Source: Prochlorococcus sp. HOT208_60m_813G15 (GTDB lineage Bacteria > Cyanobacteriota > Cyanobacteriia > PCC-6307 > Cyanobiaceae). Taken from it: DNA of 40,306 nucleotides. The position numbers and the translations under genes are program-made. The notes under the pieces were generated by a model. That model searched no databases and was not told the origin of the DNA. It was given only the letters and a program-made list of their open reading frames with translations. Below are positions 1 through 8,347 of this stretch, piece by piece. The number at the start of each line of letters is the position of its first letter. Positions within the stretch are counted from its first letter, which is position 1. The stretch is taken from NCBI GenBank assembly GCA_002026165.1, contig MWOS01000022.1:1-40306 (forward strand), written 5' to 3'.

Positions 1-1287
1 ATAAAAATCTCTTTTTCAAATGGCGCAGATGCCATCTTCATCCCAAGTAATGAAGAAATATATCCACCGAATAAAAATATTAAATTCCTAAAAGCTCCAA
101 TAGAATTATCTTCTGCATTATGTGGATTAAATCGAATTGGGCATTTTGATGGCGTTTGTACAGTAGTTTATAGATTACTTAACCTTATCAAGCCAAAAAA
201 TCTTTACTTAGGAGAAAAAGATTGGCAACAACTTCTAATTTTAAAAAATCTTGTCCAAAGAAAGAAATTAAATGTTGCTATTAAATCTATTCCTACACAA
301 AGAGATTTTGATGGAATTCCTTTAAGTTCACGTAATGTACATTTATCAAAAAACGAGAGAAAATTGATTAGCTTTTTTTCAAGTGAGTTATTAGAAGCAA
401 AAAAAAATTTTCAACAAGAAAAAAAGATCAATTTAAACGAAATAATTAAAAAGCTATCAGCAAAAAAAATTTCAATTGAATATTTAGAACATTTACACCC
501 TCAAACACTCCAAAAAGTAAGACCTGAGGATAATATTTCGTTACTGGCTGGTGCGATAAGATGTGGAGAGACAAGATTAATTGATCACGTTTTTCTAATG
601 AAAAGAAAGCCGATTATTGCAATTGATGGTCCTGCAGGGTCAGGTAAAAGTACTGTAACAAAGTTAATAGCGAAAAAACTTAAACTTTTATATTTAGATA
701 CTGGAGCAATGTATAGGGCATTGAGTTGGCTTATAGTAAAAGAAAATATTGATTATAAAAAAGAAAAAAATTTCCAGAAAATTCTAAAAGATATATCTAT
801 TGTTTTCAAATCGAATACAAATTCACATCAGGATGTTTATGTTAATAACTACTGTGTTACTGAAGAAATTAGATCGCAAAAGATAAGTTCCATTGTTTCT
901 AAAATTTCCTCAATAAAAGAAGTAAGAAAATTCTTAGTAGAAGAACAAAGAAAAATTGGAGAATCAGGCGGACTTGTCGCTGAGGGAAGAGATATAGGCA
1001 CTACTGTTTTTCCCCATGCAGAACTTAAAATTTTTTTAACTGCTAGCATCGATGAAAGAGCAAAAAGAAGAAAAATGGATAAAAATAGTAAAGACGCACA
1101 AGAAATAGACCTTCATACATTAAAAGAACTTATAAAGAAAAGAGATTTTGAAGATTCCAGTAGGAAAATTTCACCTCTTATAAAAGCGAATAACGCAATA
1201 GAAATTATTACGGATGGATATTCAATTACTGAGGTAGTGGATAAAATTGTTGATCTTTATAATGACAAGATTCCTAAAGAGACTTAG
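1..1287 (+). CDS. panC/cmk: Bifunctional pantothenate synthetase / cytidylate kinase, 5' end cut by the window
   Basis: The frame is open from base 1, so the gene starts upstream of the window. The first part, roughly bases 1-590, is the C-terminal half of pantothenate synthetase (pantoate + beta-alanine + ATP to pantothenate). It shows GHFDGVCTVV, GEKDWQQL and the DGIPLSSRN block. From about base 601 a cytidylate kinase domain follows, with Walker A GPAGSGKST, LDTGAMYRAL and AEGRDIGTTVFP; it phosphorylates CMP/dCMP. This panC-cmk fusion is a known cyanobacterial arrangement joining coenzyme A synthesis to pyrimidine nucleotide supply. The TTG at 364 lies inside the conserved PanC domain and is not a start. 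An in-frame ATG at 598 sits exactly at the domain junction and could in principle start a free kinase, but nothing shows that it is used. It converges with the phosphatase gene 11 bases downstream. Confidence 0.96.
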   Translation: MKISFSNGADAIFIPSNEEIYPPNKNIKFLKAPIELSSALCGLNRIGHFDGVCTVVYRLLNLIKPKNLYLGEKDWQQLLILKNLVQRKKLNVAIKSIPTQRDFDGIPLSSRNVHLSKNERKLISFFSSELLEAKKNFQQEKKINLNEIIKKLSAKKISIEYLEHLHPQTLQKVRPEDNISLLAGAIRCGETRLIDHVFLMKRKPIIAIDGPAGSGKSTVTKLIAKKLKLLYLDTGAMYRALSWLIVKENIDYKKEKNFQKILKDISIVFKSNTNSHQDVYVNNYCVTEEIRSQKISSIVSKISSIKEVRKFLVEEQRKIGESGGLVAEGRDIGTTVFPHAELKIFLTASIDERAKRRKMDKNSKDAQEIDLHTLKELIKKRDFEDSSRKISPLIKANNAIEIITDGYSITEVVDKIVDLYNDKIPKET

Positions 1288-1298
1288 ATCAAATAAAT

Positions 1299-1772
1299 TC
1301 AAGAAATACTTTCCAAAAAACCATTTACAGAGTCTTCTAAAATATCGAGGACATAATCGAAGCCCTCATCACCTCCAAAATATGGGTCAGGAACTTCTTG
1401 CTCATTAAAAACTGATCTGAAATCTTGTATTTTTTTAATTAATGCAAAATCAGTTGAAACTGATCCATTTTTAAGATCTTGAATATTTCTAAAATTTGAG
1501 TCGTCCATTGCAAGAATATAATTAAATGCGTCAAAATCTTTACTAGTAATTTGACGAGCCCTGCTTAAGATATTTATATCTCTTCTTTCTGCTGCAATTC
1601 TCATCCTAGAGTCAGCTTTTTTTCCAATATGCCAACTCCCAGTTCCAGCAGAATCTACAATAAAGCCATCGGTTAATCCCTTCTTTTCAAGAAGTCTTAA
1701 AAAGATAGCTTCTGCTGCAGGAGACCTACAAATATTTCCTAAACATACAAAAAGAACAGAAATTTTTTTCAT
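1299..1772 (-). CDS. Low-molecular-weight protein-tyrosine phosphatase
   Basis: 157 residues, the usual size of the low-molecular-weight phosphotyrosine phosphatase family. The P-loop CLGNICRSP lies at residues 10-18, giving nucleophile Cys10 and phosphate-binding Arg16. The general-acid motif DPYFGG is near residue 128. These proteins hydrolyse phosphotyrosine through a cysteinyl-phosphate intermediate in the cytoplasm. In other bacteria they often sit beside exopolysaccharide kinases, but no such kinase is near here, so the substrate cannot be inferred. The gene is 32 bases downstream of pebB on the same strand and could be read through from the bilin operon. An arsenate reductase of the same fold is a less likely alternative, because the DPY acid loop is intact. 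Confidence 0.92.
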   Translation of the reverse strand: MKKISVLFVCLGNICRSPAAEAIFLRLLEKKGLTDGFIVDSAGTGSWHIGKKADSRMRIAAERRDINILSRARQITSKDFDAFNYILAMDDSNFRNIQDLKNGSVSTDFALIKKIQDFRSVFNEQEVPDPYFGGDEGFDYVLDILEDSVNGFLESIS

Positions 1773-1804
1773 ATGATTTCAAATTTCAATAAATTATAAG
1801 ACTT

Positions 1805-2566
1805 TTAAGTAGTAAATAAAACTTCTTTAATTAAAGATTCAGTAAATTCTTTACCAAACAAACTCGACAACATTGGCCTTGCTGGATCGTTATCTCTTCT
1901 ATAATTCAAATAATTATTTTGACCATTTATTAATTCTTTTTGAATTTTCATATTGGCTTCTTTGCTTTCAAAAAGAATTTCTAAATACAAATCAAGATAT
2001 TCCTTAAATGAGGTAAAAAGCTGATTAGAAATTAAAAAATCACTTCTTTCTTCTTTTGGTAATTTTGACCATATTACCCCTGGAGAAAAAAATCTAGCTA
2101 CATCCGCAGACATTTTTTCAGCTAAAGGGAGTTTTTTATGACAATGATTTTTGAGTCTTATAAGTTTTTCTAATAACTGACTATTGTATTGATTTTGTAT
2201 TTTTAAGGAAGGCTGAAAATCTAACACTAATAAATAACTATTAGGTAGAGAAACAAAATCCACTCCAAAAAATGGGACGTTATAAATAGTATTAGGAATA
2301 ATTAAAAAATTTAAAACAGAATAATTTGGACTATTTATACAAACTGCCCTTGCGATTTGAATTCTTCTTTTATGTGTTACACCCCAAGTAGATAGATTCA
2401 CATTTTTTTTTGATTTTTTTGAACCATAAGTTGAATCTTTATAAGAATATTCCGAGGGTATTGTTTTTTCTAAACAGTTATATTTACTTAAATTATTTAT
2501 TAAATATTTTAAAAAATTATGCCATCTCCATTCTGGCCTGTAAAAAATAGTATCTTGTATTAACAT
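1805..2566 (-). CDS. pebB: Phycoerythrobilin:ferredoxin oxidoreductase PebB
   Basis: 253 residues of the ferredoxin-dependent bilin reductase family. PebB reduces 15,16-dihydrobiliverdin to phycoerythrobilin, the second step after PebA. The family core appears as [11 protein letters not shown], with candidate catalytic Asp103, then LLVLDFQPS, and a C-terminal [14 protein letters not shown] block containing the second conserved acidic patch. The ATG directly abuts the pebA stop codon (TGAATG with no gap), so the two are almost certainly co-transcribed and translationally coupled, consistent with channelling of the labile intermediate. I distinguish PebB from PebA by operon order and by the aromatic-rich N-terminus ([10 protein letters not shown]). 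A PcyA or HY2-type assignment is less likely given the tandem pair. Confidence 0.9.
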   Translation of the reverse strand: MLIQDTIFYRPEWRWHNFLKYLINNLSKYNCLEKTIPSEYSYKDSTYGSKKSKKNVNLSTWGVTHKRRIQIARAVCINSPNYSVLNFLIIPNTIYNVPFFGVDFVSLPNSYLLVLDFQPSLKIQNQYNSQLLEKLIRLKNHCHKKLPLAEKMSADVARFFSPGVIWSKLPKEERSDFLISNQLFTSFKEYLDLYLEILFESKEANMKIQKELINGQNNYLNYRRDNDPARPMLSSLFGKEFTESLIKEVLFTT

Positions 2567-3277
2567 TCAATGAACAATCTCATTATTTAATGTAAATAAA
2601 AATTTATCAATAAATTTTTTTGTCCATTTTTCTCCAAAAAAAGATTTAAACAATTTATCAGCAGGGTCCTTTTCAAAACTGTACTTATCATATTTAATTT
2701 GATTAATCTTTATTTCTTCTGCATTTAAAAATTGATTAACAGGATTCGATTTATAAATGTTCAAATAATTATTTATAAATGAATGGAATATATCATTTAA
2801 ATCTCTATCAAGATTTAATTTATTTCCTCTGCATATAATCACCCATGGGGAAAAATACTTTTTTGAATCATATATATTCTTCATTTTATTATTATCAAAT
2901 GCAGAATATTTTTTCTTAATATTACCTAAACTTGAACAATATTTTTCAAGATATTTGCCCTCTTGAATTAAAGGTTGATAATCAAGTATTGCTAATAACT
3001 TTTGAGAAGTTCCAAACCATAAAATATCAGCTCCTAAAATAGGCAATTCACTATCAAAATTAGGATATGCGACCGTATTAAACACTTGCAGTTTTTTGCC
3101 ACCATCTAATCTTGTTATTCGCCACTTTCTATATTCGGGAGATGAAAAAAGCCAATTTTTAATAATATATTTTGAGTCTTCATTGTGATGTTCTTTGAAT
3201 TCACTAGATATTTGTACTTCATGTCCATTTAATTCATCAATATTGGTTTTAAGGAAATCAACTAATGAATCAAACAT
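2567..3277 (-). CDS. pebA: 15,16-dihydrobiliverdin:ferredoxin oxidoreductase PebA
   Basis: 236 residues, the normal PebA length. PebA takes biliverdin IXalpha from heme oxygenase and reduces the C15-C16 double bond with electrons from ferredoxin. The core [10 protein letters not shown] carries Asp84, which matches the catalytic Asp position described for the family, and is followed by [11 protein letters not shown] second acidic motif, [14 protein letters not shown], lies around residues 202-215. The gene begins 5 bases after the ho1 stop codon and ends immediately before the pebB ATG, so the order is ho1-pebA-pebB. The product is phycoerythrobilin, which in an organism without phycobilisomes would serve a residual phycoerythrin or a signalling/regulatory role (inference). 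No phycobiliprotein gene is in this window. Confidence 0.9.
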   Translation of the reverse strand: MFDSLVDFLKTNIDELNGHEVQISSEFKEHHNEDSKYIIKNWLFSSPEYRKWRITRLDGGKKLQVFNTVAYPNFDSELPILGADILWFGTSQKLLAILDYQPLIQEGKYLEKYCSSLGNIKKKYSAFDNNKMKNIYDSKKYFSPWVIICRGNKLNLDRDLNDIFHSFINNYLNIYKSNPVNQFLNAEEIKINQIKYDKYSFEKDPADKLFKSFFGEKWTKKFIDKFLFTLNNEIVH

Positions 3278-3282
3278 AAATA

Positions 3283-3993
3283 TTAGGTCTCGGTACTTCC
3301 TTTCCTAACTTTTTTTGTAATGTAATTGAATACAATCTTGCCTAAAACAGCAATCAAGTTACCTTCAAGCTCCTTAAACATTTTCATATTGTAAGTAAAA
3401 GCTTGATTAGCTTCATCAATAATTTGATCAGCCGTCTTTTGATTTATTGGAAGTTGATTCAAAGTAAGGGAATATTCTTCCTTGAATTTCTTTTCATCAG
3501 CAATTAAGTCAAACTCATAAAAATTTAAACCATTATTTCCCTGCAAATTTAATGCTTTTTTAGCGATCCTTTTCAAGATTTGCCCCCCAGATAAATCTCC
3601 TATATAGCGAGTGTAGTGGTGACCAACTAAGAGCTCTGGCGAATTTTTAGCGACTTCTCGGATTCTTTCAACATATTCTTTTGCTGAGTGAGAAATATTA
3701 ATTTCATTCTTCCAGTTTTCACCAAAATAAAATTTAAGATCATTTACAAGAGTTTCTTTCCTGAATAATGATTTAAAACCTATAGGTTTTATTACAGGAT
3801 GTTCCTCATTGACCAGTCTTTCAATTTCTTCTTCCATAGCTTCATAAACAAAATATAAATCACTAATTAATTTTCTATAAGATTTTTTTTCAACGACTCC
3901 TTTTAAAAAACAAGCTACAAAGCCAGTATTTTCTGCCATAGTATGGGATTTTTTTGTCCCTTCTCTTAATTGTCCTGCAAGAGCAACTGCCAT
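3283..3993 (-). CDS. ho1: Heme oxygenase (biliverdin-producing)
   Basis: 236 residues, typical of cyanobacterial HO1. It opens heme to biliverdin IXalpha, CO and Fe2+ using reduced ferredoxin. The proximal heme ligand is His17 in the REGTKKSH context. The distal-helix signature is [20 protein letters not shown], with the flexible GDLSGG turn over the heme. It is the first gene of the ho1-pebA-pebB operon and supplies biliverdin to PebA. The nearest upstream gene on the same strand ends 57 bases away, so a promoter could lie within 3994-4050, although I see no convincing -35/-10 pair there. The start chosen is the ATG of [13 protein letters not shown], which matches the usual family N-terminus. 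Confidence 0.95.
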   Translation of the reverse strand: MAVALAGQLREGTKKSHTMAENTGFVACFLKGVVEKKSYRKLISDLYFVYEAMEEEIERLVNEEHPVIKPIGFKSLFRKETLVNDLKFYFGENWKNEINISHSAKEYVERIREVAKNSPELLVGHHYTRYIGDLSGGQILKRIAKKALNLQGNNGLNFYEFDLIADEKKFKEEYSLTLNQLPINQKTADQIIDEANQAFTYNMKMFKELEGNLIAVLGKIVFNYITKKVRKGSTET

Positions 3994-4050
3994 ATATTTT
4001 GAATTATTTTTGTAAGTGTATTTAATCTACAAGAAAAATACATAAAACAG

Positions 4051-4578
4051 CTAATTTTTGTTACCAGCGGATGTTGTAGAGAATAGCTTATAAAGTTCTT
4101 TACAAACCAAAAAAAGGTTATCTTTTTGTTGCTTTTGCGGTAGATGAGTACCAGTCATTTCCCAATCACCGATGGTAGCCACTCTCCATCTCTCTGAGGG
4201 AACAATCATACCTCGCATTATTATTCCCAACAATTTCGGAACTCTGCCATTATTTTCATTTTCAATTCTTAATTGTAAGAGTATTGCTCTACATTCAATA
4301 AGAGGACTCCAACCAGGGAAATGAAAAGCAAAATCAATAGTATCTTGCATGGATTCATTATTTGAATTGTCCCAGGGACTAAAGTTTACGCTTGCATCTG
4401 GAAAATATTTCCGAAACAAAGCCGCAGTGGAAGCAATTTTATTAGCTATTTCAACGTTACTTACATTTGAACTCGCATTCATAAATAGCTGAGTATTTTT
4501 TTTGAAAATGACATAATTTGCTTCCACTTGCTTATTAACTACTTTTTCTTTTAATAAAGATGTTGAAATGCTGATCAA
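4051..4578 (-). CDS. Conserved-looking hypothetical protein, TTG start
   Basis: 175 residues and not recognised. There is no signal peptide or membrane segment. Tryptophans are scattered through it (FSPWDN, FPGWSP, SERWRVATIGDWEMTGTHLP), giving it the look of a small soluble alpha/beta protein. The only start giving the full frame is TTG at 4578: an in-frame TGA lies six codons upstream and no ATG intervenes. A weak GAG lies about nine bases before the TTG. Internal alternatives are a GTG around residue 18 and an ATG around residue 33, so the N-terminus is uncertain. It lies between ho1 (same strand, 57 bases) and the divergent icd gene (115 bases). That position gives no strong hint of function. 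Confidence 0.75.
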   Translation of the reverse strand: MISISTSLLKEKVVNKQVEANYVIFKKNTQLFMNASSNVSNVEIANKIASTAALFRKYFPDASVNFSPWDNSNNESMQDTIDFAFHFPGWSPLIECRAILLQLRIENENNGRVPKLLGIIMRGMIVPSERWRVATIGDWEMTGTHLPQKQQKDNLFLVCKELYKLFSTTSAGNKN

Positions 4579-4630
4579 TAAACTATTCTCTATTCACATT
4601 TGAATAATAAATTTCTAGGTTTTAAAGAAA

Positions 4631-4674
4631 ATAACTCATTGCAAATTACAATACGAGGAACTTCAATGAGTTAT
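4631..4674. promoter_or_regulatory. Perfect 11-bp inverted repeat with an NtcA-like site in its loop, icd upstream region
   Basis: ATAACTCATTG at 4631-4641 and CAATGAGTTAT at 4664-4674 are perfect inverted repeats separated by 22 bases, ending 19 bases before the icd ATG. The spacer overlaps GCA-N8-TAC at 4641-4654, one mismatch from the NtcA consensus GTA-N8-TAC. A TANNNT element (TATCTT) lies at 4672-4677. It could be a protein-binding operator, a 5'-leader hairpin, or chance. NtcA control of icd is reported in other cyanobacteria; here it is only a sequence-based suggestion. Confidence 0.4.
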
Positions 4675-4693
4675 CTTTTATTAATTCAATGCT

Positions 4694-6118
4694 ATGCCAA
4701 AATTTGAAAAATTAACTTTACCTAATGAAGGCGAAATAATAACTTTTAATCAAGGCAAACCTAATGTTCCTAATAATCCAATTGTTCCATTTATTAGAGG
4801 CGATGGAACTGGAGTTGATATTTGGCCTGCAACTCAAATCGTTCTTGATTCAGCCATAAAAAAAAGCTATGGAGATGAAAGAAAAATTAATTGGTTTAAA
4901 GTCTATGCAGGAGATGAAGCTTGTGAACTTTATGGAACATATAACTACCTCCCTCAAGATACTATTGAGGCAATCAAACACTTTGGTGTAGCCATCAAAG
5001 GTCCTTTAACGACTCCCATCGGTGGAGGTATTAGATCTCTTAATGTTGCATTAAGGCAAATATTTGATTTATATAGCTGTGTTAGACCATGCAAATATTA
5101 TTCAGGAACTCCAAGCCCTCACAAAAATCCCCAAAATTTAGACGTTATTGTTTATAGAGAAAATACTGAGGATATCTACATGGGAATTGAATGGGAAGCA
5201 GAGGATAATAATTGTCTTGAATTAATTAATCACTTAAATAACGTTGTCATACCAAAAAGTAAAAATTTAAAAAATAGATCTATACCCGACGGATCAGGTA
5301 TTGGAATCAAACCAGTGAGTAAATCTGGTAGCCAAAGGCATATTAGAAAAGCTATTGAACATGCCAAAAGATTATCAGGAGATAAAAGGCATGTGACTCT
5401 TGTACATAAAGGGAATATTATGAAATATACAGAAGGTGCATTCAGAGATTGGGGATATGAATTAGCAGTAAATGAATTTAGAGAAGATTGCATTACAGAA
5501 AGAGAAAGCTGGATTTTAGATAATATTCAGAAAAATCCAGAAATTACAATTGAAAATAATGCTCGAAAAATTGAACCAGGTTTTGACAAGCTTACAAATA
5601 ACAAAAAAGCATTCATTTGCGAAGAAATTAAAGAAGTTATTGCATCAATATCAAATTCTCATGGAGATGGAAAATGGAAAGAACTTATTCTTGTTGATGA
5701 TCGGATAGCTGATAGTATATTTCAACAAATTCAAACTAGACCTCAAGAATATTCAATTCTTGCAACCTTAAATCTCAATGGAGACTATGTTTCTGATGCA
5801 GCTGCAGCAATTGTTGGTGGCCTAGGTATGGCTCCTGGTGCAAATATTGGAGATAATGCAGCAATTTTCGAAGCTACGCACGGTACTGCGCCAAAACATG
5901 CTGGCTTAAATAAGATTAATCCAGGCTCGGTAATTCTTAGTGGTGTAATGATGCTTGAATATTTTGGTTGGGATGATGCAGCTAACTTAATTACTAATGG
6001 TTTAAGTAAGGCAATAGAGCAAAAAAAAGTCACCTATGATCTAGCACGCTTAATGGAACCAAAAGTAGAACCCCTATCCTGCAGCAGTTTTGCTGAAGAA
6101 ATTATCTCAAATTTCTAA
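4694..6118 (+). CDS. icd: NADP-dependent isocitrate dehydrogenase
   Basis: 474 residues, the long cyanobacterial form. It decarboxylates isocitrate to 2-oxoglutarate, the carbon skeleton for ammonium assimilation by GS-GOGAT and the nitrogen-status signal in cyanobacteria. The substrate loop GGGIRSLNVALRQ is present, followed by YRENTEDIYMGIEW. The C-terminal half has the metal and coenzyme blocks SDAAAAIVGGLGMAPGAN and FEATHGTAPKHAG. A charged insertion of about 45 residues (around residues 280-325) between these blocks is typical of cyanobacterial enzymes and accounts for the extra length over the E. coli protein. The gene converges with the DUF1537 kinase with only two bases between stops. 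The upstream region has an inverted repeat enclosing an NtcA-like half-site. Confidence 0.97.
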   Translation: MPKFEKLTLPNEGEIITFNQGKPNVPNNPIVPFIRGDGTGVDIWPATQIVLDSAIKKSYGDERKINWFKVYAGDEACELYGTYNYLPQDTIEAIKHFGVAIKGPLTTPIGGGIRSLNVALRQIFDLYSCVRPCKYYSGTPSPHKNPQNLDVIVYRENTEDIYMGIEWEAEDNNCLELINHLNNVVIPKSKNLKNRSIPDGSGIGIKPVSKSGSQRHIRKAIEHAKRLSGDKRHVTLVHKGNIMKYTEGAFRDWGYELAVNEFREDCITERESWILDNIQKNPEITIENNARKIEPGFDKLTNNKKAFICEEIKEVIASISNSHGDGKWKELILVDDRIADSIFQQIQTRPQEYSILATLNLNGDYVSDAAAAIVGGLGMAPGANIGDNAAIFEATHGTAPKHAGLNKINPGSVILSGVMMLEYFGWDDAANLITNGLSKAIEQKKVTYDLARLMEPKVEPLSCSSFAEEIISNF

Positions 6119-6120
6119 TT

Positions 6121-7470
6121 TCAAAAATTATTTTTATTTTCAAAAACTTTCCAAATATTAACTAGTGAATCTTTAGTGCCAATGTTTCCAGGATGAGTAA
6201 CAATAGGGAGTTTTTCGCCATTTTTTAGATTGTAAGTCACCACTGAAATGCCAGTTAAAATCTGTCCTTCAAGATTAACATGATCTGCATTAAGTCCTTT
6301 ACTAAGAATCAAATTTGTTGTTATTCCACCTTTTGAAATCAAATATCCTATTTCATACTTCAAATCTGCGACTAATTCAGCAATAAAACAAGCAAGTAAA
6401 TTATAAAAATTAAATAGTTCAGAAGCATCTAAAGACATAAATTTTCTTGAGGTAAACAAAACAGGAGTTTTTCCTTTCTCAAAAGAGAATCTAATTTCTT
6501 TCAAAAATTTATTTTTAAACAAATTCCTTCGCTTCTGATTATTATCTGATGAAGTAATTTTAAAGAATTCAAAAACATCTAATTCAACTGGATTGCAATT
6601 ACTTATCTCTAATAAATTATTCAATTGCATTGTTGAAAGTTCTACATAAGAGCCAACAATTATCAGTCCTGGAAGAAAACTCTTTTCTTTATTTCTTATT
6701 CTTAAATTAGAGAAAAATATTTCACTCTGAGAGACGCTTTTTTTCTCAGAAATTGAACTTATAAAACTTGCTGCAGTTCGAAAAAGAAATTTTTTTTGTT
6801 TAATTAATTTTTTAATTACTAAAGCAAATTTTTTTAGTTGAGAATAATTTTCTACATCTACAACTACATGTTTATTATTCTTCAAGTTCTTTAGTTTTTT
6901 AAAAACAATATTATTTTCTTGATCATTTAGCATTTCGATATCTGACAATAAAAGATTTTGAATATCTTCAAAATTTATTTGCGATTTACTCTGCTGAAAT
7001 AAAAGATTCTTGACATTACTTGTCTCATATCCAAAAATTTTATCTTTTGCAAAAATTGTTTGACTAATAGGAGTTTTATCAACAAAATGAGATCCATTAA
7101 TTGTTAATCTTTTACCCTCTATGAAAGCTGGAATATGAAAAGTAGCATCAAAAGGACCTAAGCAACTATTTAGAGCAATTGGCTCTAAATAGTTATGTCC
7201 TCGAAGAGTAGAGTCTCCTCTACTTATAAAAATAATTTCTTCTTCATAGGCTTCAGAAGTAATTACAGTCTTAAGATTTTTGCAAATTTCCTCTATTGTT
7301 AATTTCGCATCATTTTCCGATAGTGACCTTGTGTTAGCCAAAATAAAAAATAAATTAGATTTAGATTCAAAACCTTTGACTAAAGTTGAGCAGTCCCACT
7401 TAAGCAGTAATAAGCAATCATGAACAGTTTGAGAGCCTGTGGGATCATCATCTATAACGACAAATTTCAT
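6121..7470 (-). CDS. Four-carbon acid sugar kinase family protein (DUF1537)
   Basis: 449 residues. The N-terminal DDDPTGSQTV (residues 7-16) matches the substrate-binding opening of the four-carbon acid sugar kinase / DUF1537 family, and SRGDSTLRGH (around residue 85) is a second hallmark. The C-terminal nucleotide-binding half shows ISKGGITTNLIL and a late HPGNIGTKDSL in place of the common SGNFG-type motif. Characterised members phosphorylate threonate, erythronate or related sugar acids and usually sit beside a PdxA2-type dehydrogenase and an aldolase. None is present here; instead an aldose-epimerase-like gene follows 13 bases upstream on the same strand, then an alpha/beta hydrolase. The substrate is therefore unknown. 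It probably forms one transcription unit with those genes. Confidence 0.85.
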   Translation of the reverse strand: MKFVVIDDDPTGSQTVHDCLLLLKWDCSTLVKGFESKSNLFFILANTRSLSENDAKLTIEEICKNLKTVITSEAYEEEIIFISRGDSTLRGHNYLEPIALNSCLGPFDATFHIPAFIEGKRLTINGSHFVDKTPISQTIFAKDKIFGYETSNVKNLLFQQSKSQINFEDIQNLLLSDIEMLNDQENNIVFKKLKNLKNNKHVVVDVENYSQLKKFALVIKKLIKQKKFLFRTAASFISSISEKKSVSQSEIFFSNLRIRNKEKSFLPGLIIVGSYVELSTMQLNNLLEISNCNPVELDVFEFFKITSSDNNQKRRNLFKNKFLKEIRFSFEKGKTPVLFTSRKFMSLDASELFNFYNLLACFIAELVADLKYEIGYLISKGGITTNLILSKGLNADHVNLEGQILTGISVVTYNLKNGEKLPIVTHPGNIGTKDSLVNIWKVFENKNNF

Positions 7471-7483
7471 AAGTATTACGAAA

Positions 7484-8338
7484 TTACTTAAAAGATTTTA
7501 TTTCTATTGAGGCATTTAACCTTTTACTATCATTTGAAGAAATCAAAATATTTCTAAATCCATCAACAAAAGAATTTCGAGGACTAGTCCAAGGTTCGAG
7601 ACATATCATTCTTCTTGGAGGATCACTCCAAATAACGCCCAAATCAAAAGGATATGGATGATTTAAAGTTACCTCTCTTTTAAAAATTTTATCTCGAAAA
7701 GAGCTTCTACCGGAAGTATACATAAGTAGATCAACTCCTAAATTAATTTTGTTTAATTCATCCAAAGTATTACTTATGGTATTTCTTTCTTGATCCTGAC
7801 AATTAAGTGGATTATTAACAAACTCTAAATTTTTGAAATCTGAAACATTAAAATAAGGATGCAAACCAAAATTTATAGGCATAGCAAAATCTGACTTATT
7901 ATGGATTGTAATTTCAAATTCTAAAAAGTTAATTTTTAAGGTAACTTCTATTTTTAGTTCGAAATCGAAAGGATAATATTTTTTGGTTTGTTTAGATGCA
8001 TTTAAGAATAAGCATAAAAATTTTTCATTTTCATTGAAGGAGTATTGCCATTTCAAATCCCTAGCGAAACCATGTTGTGGTAATTGCAAATAAGCATTTC
8101 CAAATATTGAACTAGAGGTATTGAGATTTCCACAAATTGGAAACAAGATTGGAATACCTCCCCTAATACTTTTTATCTTGTCCATAAATCTTGTTTCATC
8201 GAAATATAGTATTTCATTACCATCCGAAACCCAATTTGTAATAATGCCTCCTCTTTTAGGACAAAATTTAATGTAATTATTTTTATCTAATTGAAAGACA
8301 AAAATTCCTTCATCCTTATTAAATAATTCAAGTTTCAC
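7484..8338 (-). CDS. Aldose 1-epimerase-like (galactose mutarotase superfamily) protein
   Basis: 284 residues, near the length of the glucose-6-phosphate 1-epimerase (YeaD-like) branch. Visible motifs are RGGIPILFPICGNL, the catalytic-region QHGFARDLKW with its His, NFGLHPYFNVSD with the second conserved His, and CLEPWTSPRNSF with the likely catalytic Glu. Family members interconvert alpha and beta anomers of hexoses or hexose phosphates in the cytosol; the substrate cannot be decided from the sequence. It lies 13 bases upstream of the DUF1537 kinase and 9 bases downstream of the alpha/beta hydrolase, all on the minus strand, which suggests co-transcription. Confidence 0.86.
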   Translation of the reverse strand: MKLELFNKDEGIFVFQLDKNNYIKFCPKRGGIITNWVSDGNEILYFDETRFMDKIKSIRGGIPILFPICGNLNTSSSIFGNAYLQLPQHGFARDLKWQYSFNENEKFLCLFLNASKQTKKYYPFDFELKIEVTLKINFLEFEITIHNKSDFAMPINFGLHPYFNVSDFKNLEFVNNPLNCQDQERNTISNTLDELNKINLGVDLLMYTSGRSSFRDKIFKREVTLNHPYPFDLGVIWSDPPRRMICLEPWTSPRNSFVDGFRNILISSNDSKRLNASIEIKSFK

Positions 8339-8347
8339 GATTATTTA

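Noticed and set aside
364..1287. A separate gene starting at TTG 364
   Set aside because: The frame is open to base 1 and upstream codons encode conserved PanC motifs, so this is an internal TTG of panC/cmk.
1299..1772. Arsenate reductase (ArsC, LMW-PTP fold)
   Set aside because: The P-loop and DPY general-acid motif match phosphatases, and there are no ars genes nearby.
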